A stretch of 38,280 nt of DNA, taken from contig PJLO01000024.1 of the NCBI GenBank assembly GCA_003010405.1, forward strand, positions 1 to 38,280, read 5' to 3'. This DNA comes from Acidobacteriota bacterium (GTDB lineage Bacteria; Acidobacteriota; Terriglobia; Terriglobales; Acidobacteriaceae). The notes beneath the pieces were generated by a model. It ran no database searches. It saw only the letters and a list, made by a program, of their open reading frames with translations, and had not been told where the DNA came from. Made by a program: the position numbers and the translations under genes. This document shows, one piece after another, positions 35,346 to 38,280 of the stretch (position 1 is the stretch's first letter; each line of letters starts with the position of its first letter).

Positions 35346-37208
35346 TCAGACGTTTTTCGCGTCGCGGAGACAGCGATCTACTTCCTGCTTCTCCTTATTC
35401 AGGCGCGCGACAGTGGCGTAGTCGTTGCTGCGTGCAGCTTCGGCGGTCTGTTGGACAAGTTCACGCTGTCGGTGCTTTAGACGGCGTATACGCAAAGCCC
35501 CTACGGCTCCGTGGAGAAGTTCGGGGGTGAGTTGCTCGTGATCTTTCATCAGAACAGACATGAATAGGGCGCGCTCTTCGTCGGGAAGCGGGACAGTCAT
35601 CAAGTCGGCGCCTTCGGCAAGCCCTTTGAGAATGGCGTCAATAAGCGCCTCCGAGCGCAAGCCTTGGTGAAGCCGCTCGGAATTTAGCGTGTAATAGGCC
35701 TGCTCGGCAGGGTTGTAGACCTGCTCCTGCCCGTTGTCATCCTCGAAGGTGAACGCAAGTTCGCTGCCCGAACACAATGCCAGAATCAACACTTCTTCTG
35801 CTTCACTAATCTCAGGCCTGCAGAGTGCCGTCCCGGACCTCATTGCGTTGATTCGTTTTACTCTTCCGAGAATAGCTTCCCGAAATTCGTGAAATTCTAA
35901 ACTTCCGTCAACACCAAGGCGTTGAGCAAGATCGTTTGCAACTTGAAGGCGCTCTGTAGGGTTCGATATTCGCTCGATTCGCGGTTTCAAGAATTCGAAA
36001 ATCCTGATACGAGAATCCGCATTGTTTCGGGGGTATTTGGCTTTGGCGCGGTCACACAGAAACCAGAAATAATCACGTGCCCCCATCAGCGCGACCTTGT
36101 ATGCATCCGTGCCCTTGCGACGGATGAACAGATCGGGATCATAACCTTCATCGAGCGTGAGCACTTTAATCGTGAAATTTTCCGCCACCAGTAAATCCAG
36201 CGAGCGCTCCGCAGCGGCCGCGCCAGCAGTGTCCGGGTCGAAATTCACGACAATTTTCTTGCTGAACCGCGCGAGCAGACGCGCCTGAGGTTCGGTGAAC
36301 GCGGTACCGCTGGACGCGATGACGTTGTGATATCCAGCATTGAAGACAGAGATGCAGTCCATCTGGCCTTCGACAAGGATGACGTAGTCGAGACGGCGAA
36401 TCGCCTCCTTAGCGAGGTGCAAATTGAAGAGGACACGCGATTTGCTGTAGATAGGCGTTTCGGGAGAATTGAGGTACTTGGGGCCGGATTTATCGTCGCT
36501 GGCAAGGCTCCGTCCAGTGAAGGCGATGACCTTGCCGCTCTCGTTACAGATGGGAAAAACGATACGGTTGCGAAATTTGCTGTACAGCGCGGCAGGCGCG
36601 GGCTTCGGAGCTTCACCATGGCGCGCCTCTTCCCTTTCTTTCCAGCTAAAGAGACCGCTTTCACGCAGAGAATCTTCGTCTGCTATGGGTCTTAGCTTAT
36701 CGCGCAGGAGAAAACCAGACTCGGGGGCGAAGCCGATACGGAAGCGCGCGATGGCCTCCTCATCGAGTCCTCGACCACGCAGATACTCGCGGGCAGAGGC
36801 AGCCTCAGGACGGCGAAGCTGCTCCTGAAACCACTGACAGGCGGCCTCATGAAGATCGAGGAGGACGCTGCGGGTGCGGGCTTCGCGAGCTTCCTGCGGA
36901 GAGTTGAACTGGGCCTTGGGCGGGGTGATTCCGAGCTTCTGCGCGACAGCGCGGACCGCCTCGGGAAAAGTTATGTTCTCGATTTTCTGGACGAATGTGA
37001 AGACGTCTCCCGAAACTCCGCAACCGAAACAGTGGAAGTACTGGCGGGTGGCGTGGACGGAAAATGAAGGCGTCTTTTCGCCGTGGAAGGGGCAAAGGCC
37101 CGAATAATTCTGCGCCCCGGATTTGCGCAGCTTCACGTACTCGCCCACGATGCGGACGATGTCGGCCTGCTGCTTTACTGTATGGGCGAAGTCTCCGTGG
37201 TTAGCCAC
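35346..37208 (-). CDS. dnaG: DNA primase
   Basis: Makes the RNA primers for replication. The N-terminal CHC2 zinc finger has C39, H42, C60 and C63 (LCPFHGEKTPSF … YFHCFGCGVSGD). The TOPRIM domain is at ~265-345 (VILVEGQMDCISVFNAG … VNFDPDTAGAAAAERSL). The C-terminal helicase-binding region follows (~450-620). Length 620 is normal. The start is a GTG at 37208 opening MANHGDFAHTVKQQADIVRI, which matches the family. It lies upstream of rpoD on the same strand. The gap upstream (37209-37363) is short and has a GGGCC-TTTT-GGCCC hairpin at 37273-37286. Confidence 0.97.
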   Translation of the reverse strand: MANHGDFAHTVKQQADIVRIVGEYVKLRKSGAQNYSGLCPFHGEKTPSFSVHATRQYFHCFGCGVSGDVFTFVQKIENITFPEAVRAVAQKLGITPPKAQFNSPQEAREARTRSVLLDLHEAACQWFQEQLRRPEAASAREYLRGRGLDEEAIARFRIGFAPESGFLLRDKLRPIADEDSLRESGLFSWKEREEARHGEAPKPAPAALYSKFRNRIVFPICNESGKVIAFTGRSLASDDKSGPKYLNSPETPIYSKSRVLFNLHLAKEAIRRLDYVILVEGQMDCISVFNAGYHNVIASSGTAFTEPQARLLARFSKKIVVNFDPDTAGAAAAERSLDLLVAENFTIKVLTLDEGYDPDLFIRRKGTDAYKVALMGARDYFWFLCDRAKAKYPRNNADSRIRIFEFLKPRIERISNPTERLQVANDLAQRLGVDGSLEFHEFREAILGRVKRINAMRSGTALCRPEISEAEEVLILALCSGSELAFTFEDDNGQEQVYNPAEQAYYTLNSERLHQGLRSEALIDAILKGLAEGADLMTVPLPDEERALFMSVLMKDHEQLTPELLHGAVGALRIRRLKHRQRELVQQTAEAARSNDYATVARLNKEKQEVDRCLRDAKNV

Positions 37209-37363
37209 GGTATTAGTCTGCTCCCTTCGGAGTGATGCGTAGCGCTAGTGTCTGTGGAAAACCTGTGATTATGGGCCTTTTGGCCCTGCGGGGTTGTGCA
37301 AAAGTGTGGCGAGATTAGTGCAGGTAAATCTTTGCTGAATGTAAAACAGTTCAATCCAGAATC

Positions 37364-37951
37364 TTAGGATGGGAGCCATCCGCGGGCACAGGCGTCGTCC
37401 ACTATGGCGACAACGGTGGACCATAGCTCGGGTGCGCCAATCCGGACGAGGTCCATGCGGGCGAGAACCTGGGCAGGGGTGACGTGGTGATTGCGCCAGG
37501 AACCGCCGCCGGTGCGGGTATTGAGCAGGAGCGGCTGCAGGCGGTCGAGAGCGTTGGCAAAGCGGGATTCGGGCGTCATGAAGGCTTCGAACTCGTCCCA
37601 GAGGGCGCGGAACTCGGTGGCCTGATCGGCGGGGAGGAGTCCGAAGAGGCGGTCGGCGGCGAGGCGCTCACGCTCCTGCTTGTCGGAGTTTGCGGCGGCA
37701 TCGTAGGCGAAGGTGTCTCCGGCATCTATCTCGACCAAGTCGTGAATGAGAAGCATTCGCGTGACGCGAAGGACATCGACCGGGGAAGGCGCGTACTCGG
37801 CGAGAAGCGAGGCCATGAGCGCAATGTGCCAGGAGTGCTCGGCATCGTTCTCCTGGCGGCAGTCAGGGCTGGTGATGAGCGTCTGACGGAGGATCGTTTT
37901 GAGTTTATCTATTTCCAGGATGAAATTTAGCTGCTGCGAGAGTCGAGTCAT
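37364..37951 (-). CDS. HD-domain phosphohydrolase (YfbR/HDDC2-like)
   Basis: A 195-residue HD-domain protein. The metal-binding signature is seen in order: H in AEHSWHIALMASLLAEY, HD in MLLIHDLVEIDAGD, and D in ANALDRLQPLLLN. The arrangement is that of YfbR/HDDC2-type 5'-deoxynucleotidases, which clear dNMPs, but the substrate cannot be fixed from this alone. The ATG at 37951 is preferred; it follows TAGAAT by seven bases, which may give a leaderless transcript, and the 17-residue upstream extension has no similarity. It lies upstream of dnaG on the same strand. Confidence 0.8.
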   Translation of the reverse strand: MTRLSQQLNFILEIDKLKTILRQTLITSPDCRQENDAEHSWHIALMASLLAEYAPSPVDVLRVTRMLLIHDLVEIDAGDTFAYDAAANSDKQERERLAADRLFGLLPADQATEFRALWDEFEAFMTPESRFANALDRLQPLLLNTRTGGGSWRNHHVTPAQVLARMDLVRIGAPELWSTVVAIVDDACARGWLPS

Positions 37952-37981
37952 GGGATGTATTCTAGCAGCCGAGTACCGCTC

Positions 37982-38019
37982 TTCTAAAGGGAGTGGAGAC
38001 ACTCCTGCCCTCTTTAGAA
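37982..38019. terminator. Compound hairpin between the last gene and the HD gene
   Basis: TTCTAAAG (37982-37989) and CTTTAGAA (38012-38019) form an outer stem, and GGAGTG (37990-37995) with CACTCC (38000-38005) an inner stem with loop GAGA and a six-base bulge. It lies after the stop of the last gene, so may end its transcript, but has no U-tract. Confidence 0.4.
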
Positions 38020-38053
38020 AATTGAGAGTGCCAAAAGGAAGTTGCTCATATTT

Positions 38054-38280
38054 TCACTTAGCTTCTACTTGCACTGCTGCATTCTTTTTTATTGCCTCTT
38101 GACAGTAGGTAACGACTTTCTGGGTAAACGGCTCAGTCCGAATATTATCCCGATGAAAATCGCCGGCTGCGGCCTGATCCACAATTTTTGCTGCCTGTGC
38201 GATTAACTCATCAGCTTTAGGGAAGCTCTGATTAAGTCCTTCTCTGCATTCCACAGGGCCAGTGTGTAAAGTTAATCCAG
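38054..38280 (-). CDS. Unrecognised protein, 5' end cut by the window edge
   Basis: The frame is open from the right window edge to a stop near 38054. The readable part continues with SFPKADELIAQAAKIVDQAA, QKVVTYCQEAIKKNAAVQVE and ends in a basic/polar tail, mostly helical. If ATG 38254 were the start the product would be 66 residues; the frame upstream is still open, so a longer gene is likely. No domain is recognised. A 14-base match to the transposon end lies inside it (38098-38111). Confidence 0.4.
   Translation of the reverse strand, partial: GLTLHTGPVECREGLNQSFPKADELIAQAAKIVDQAAAGDFHRDNIRTEPFTQKVVTYCQEAIKKNAAVQVEAK

Noticed and set aside
37253..37261. TGTGGAAAA, one base from a DnaA box
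   Set aside because: Only one box, no A+T-rich unwinding region and no dnaA/dnaN nearby, so not an origin.

Overview
The window most resembles a chromosomal segment of an Acidobacteriota (Terriglobia/Koribacter-like) bacterium. This is inferred from protein style and gene neighbourhoods (a GatC-GatA operon led by a DUF721/DciA-like gene, a DnaG-RpoD pair, standalone regulators with many TPR/REC/LuxR parts) and from a moderately high G+C. No rRNA is present to prove it.

Region 1 (1-5.3 kb) is the end of an integrative island. It carries a putative methyltransferase of the family associated with DNA phosphorothioation (Dnd) systems, a decayed stretch, an XRE regulator, several very small genes (one an excisionase-like HTH gene broken by an amber codon) and a tyrosine recombinase with its own N-terminal HTH. 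It ends next to the 3' end of a tRNA-Cys gene, a typical integration target.

Region 2 (5.3-29.8 kb) is ordinary core chromosome. It holds tRNA-Cys and cysE, an MscS-type channel, a DHA2 efflux pump, a GT-C-like membrane protein, the dciA-like/gatC/gatA operon, a CCA-adding enzyme coupled to an ABC ATPase, tsaD, a LuxR regulator with a nearby receiver-only protein, secreted proteins, uvrA, an AMP-forming ligase and a large TPR-GAF-degenerate GGDEF protein.

Region 3 (29,848-32,409) is a 2.56-kb IS1595-type transposon. It has 28-bp perfect terminal inverted repeats and an 8-bp target duplication (7/8 matching). Besides the transposase it carries two passenger genes on the opposite strand: a trypsin-like serine protease and a small membrane protein whose ribosome-binding site lies in a perfect hairpin. 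It has inserted at the promoter edge of lexA, between lexA and the TPR gene. This is the most unusual object in the window.

Region 4 (32.4 kb to the end) is information-processing core: lexA, rpoD (convergent, sharing a strong terminator), dnaG, an HD-domain phosphohydrolase and the 3' end of an unrecognised gene. Three functions meet here: SOS control (LexA, UvrA), replication/transcription (DnaG, RpoD, DciA-like) and tRNA maturation or charging (CCA-adding enzyme, TsaD, GatCA, tRNA-Cys).
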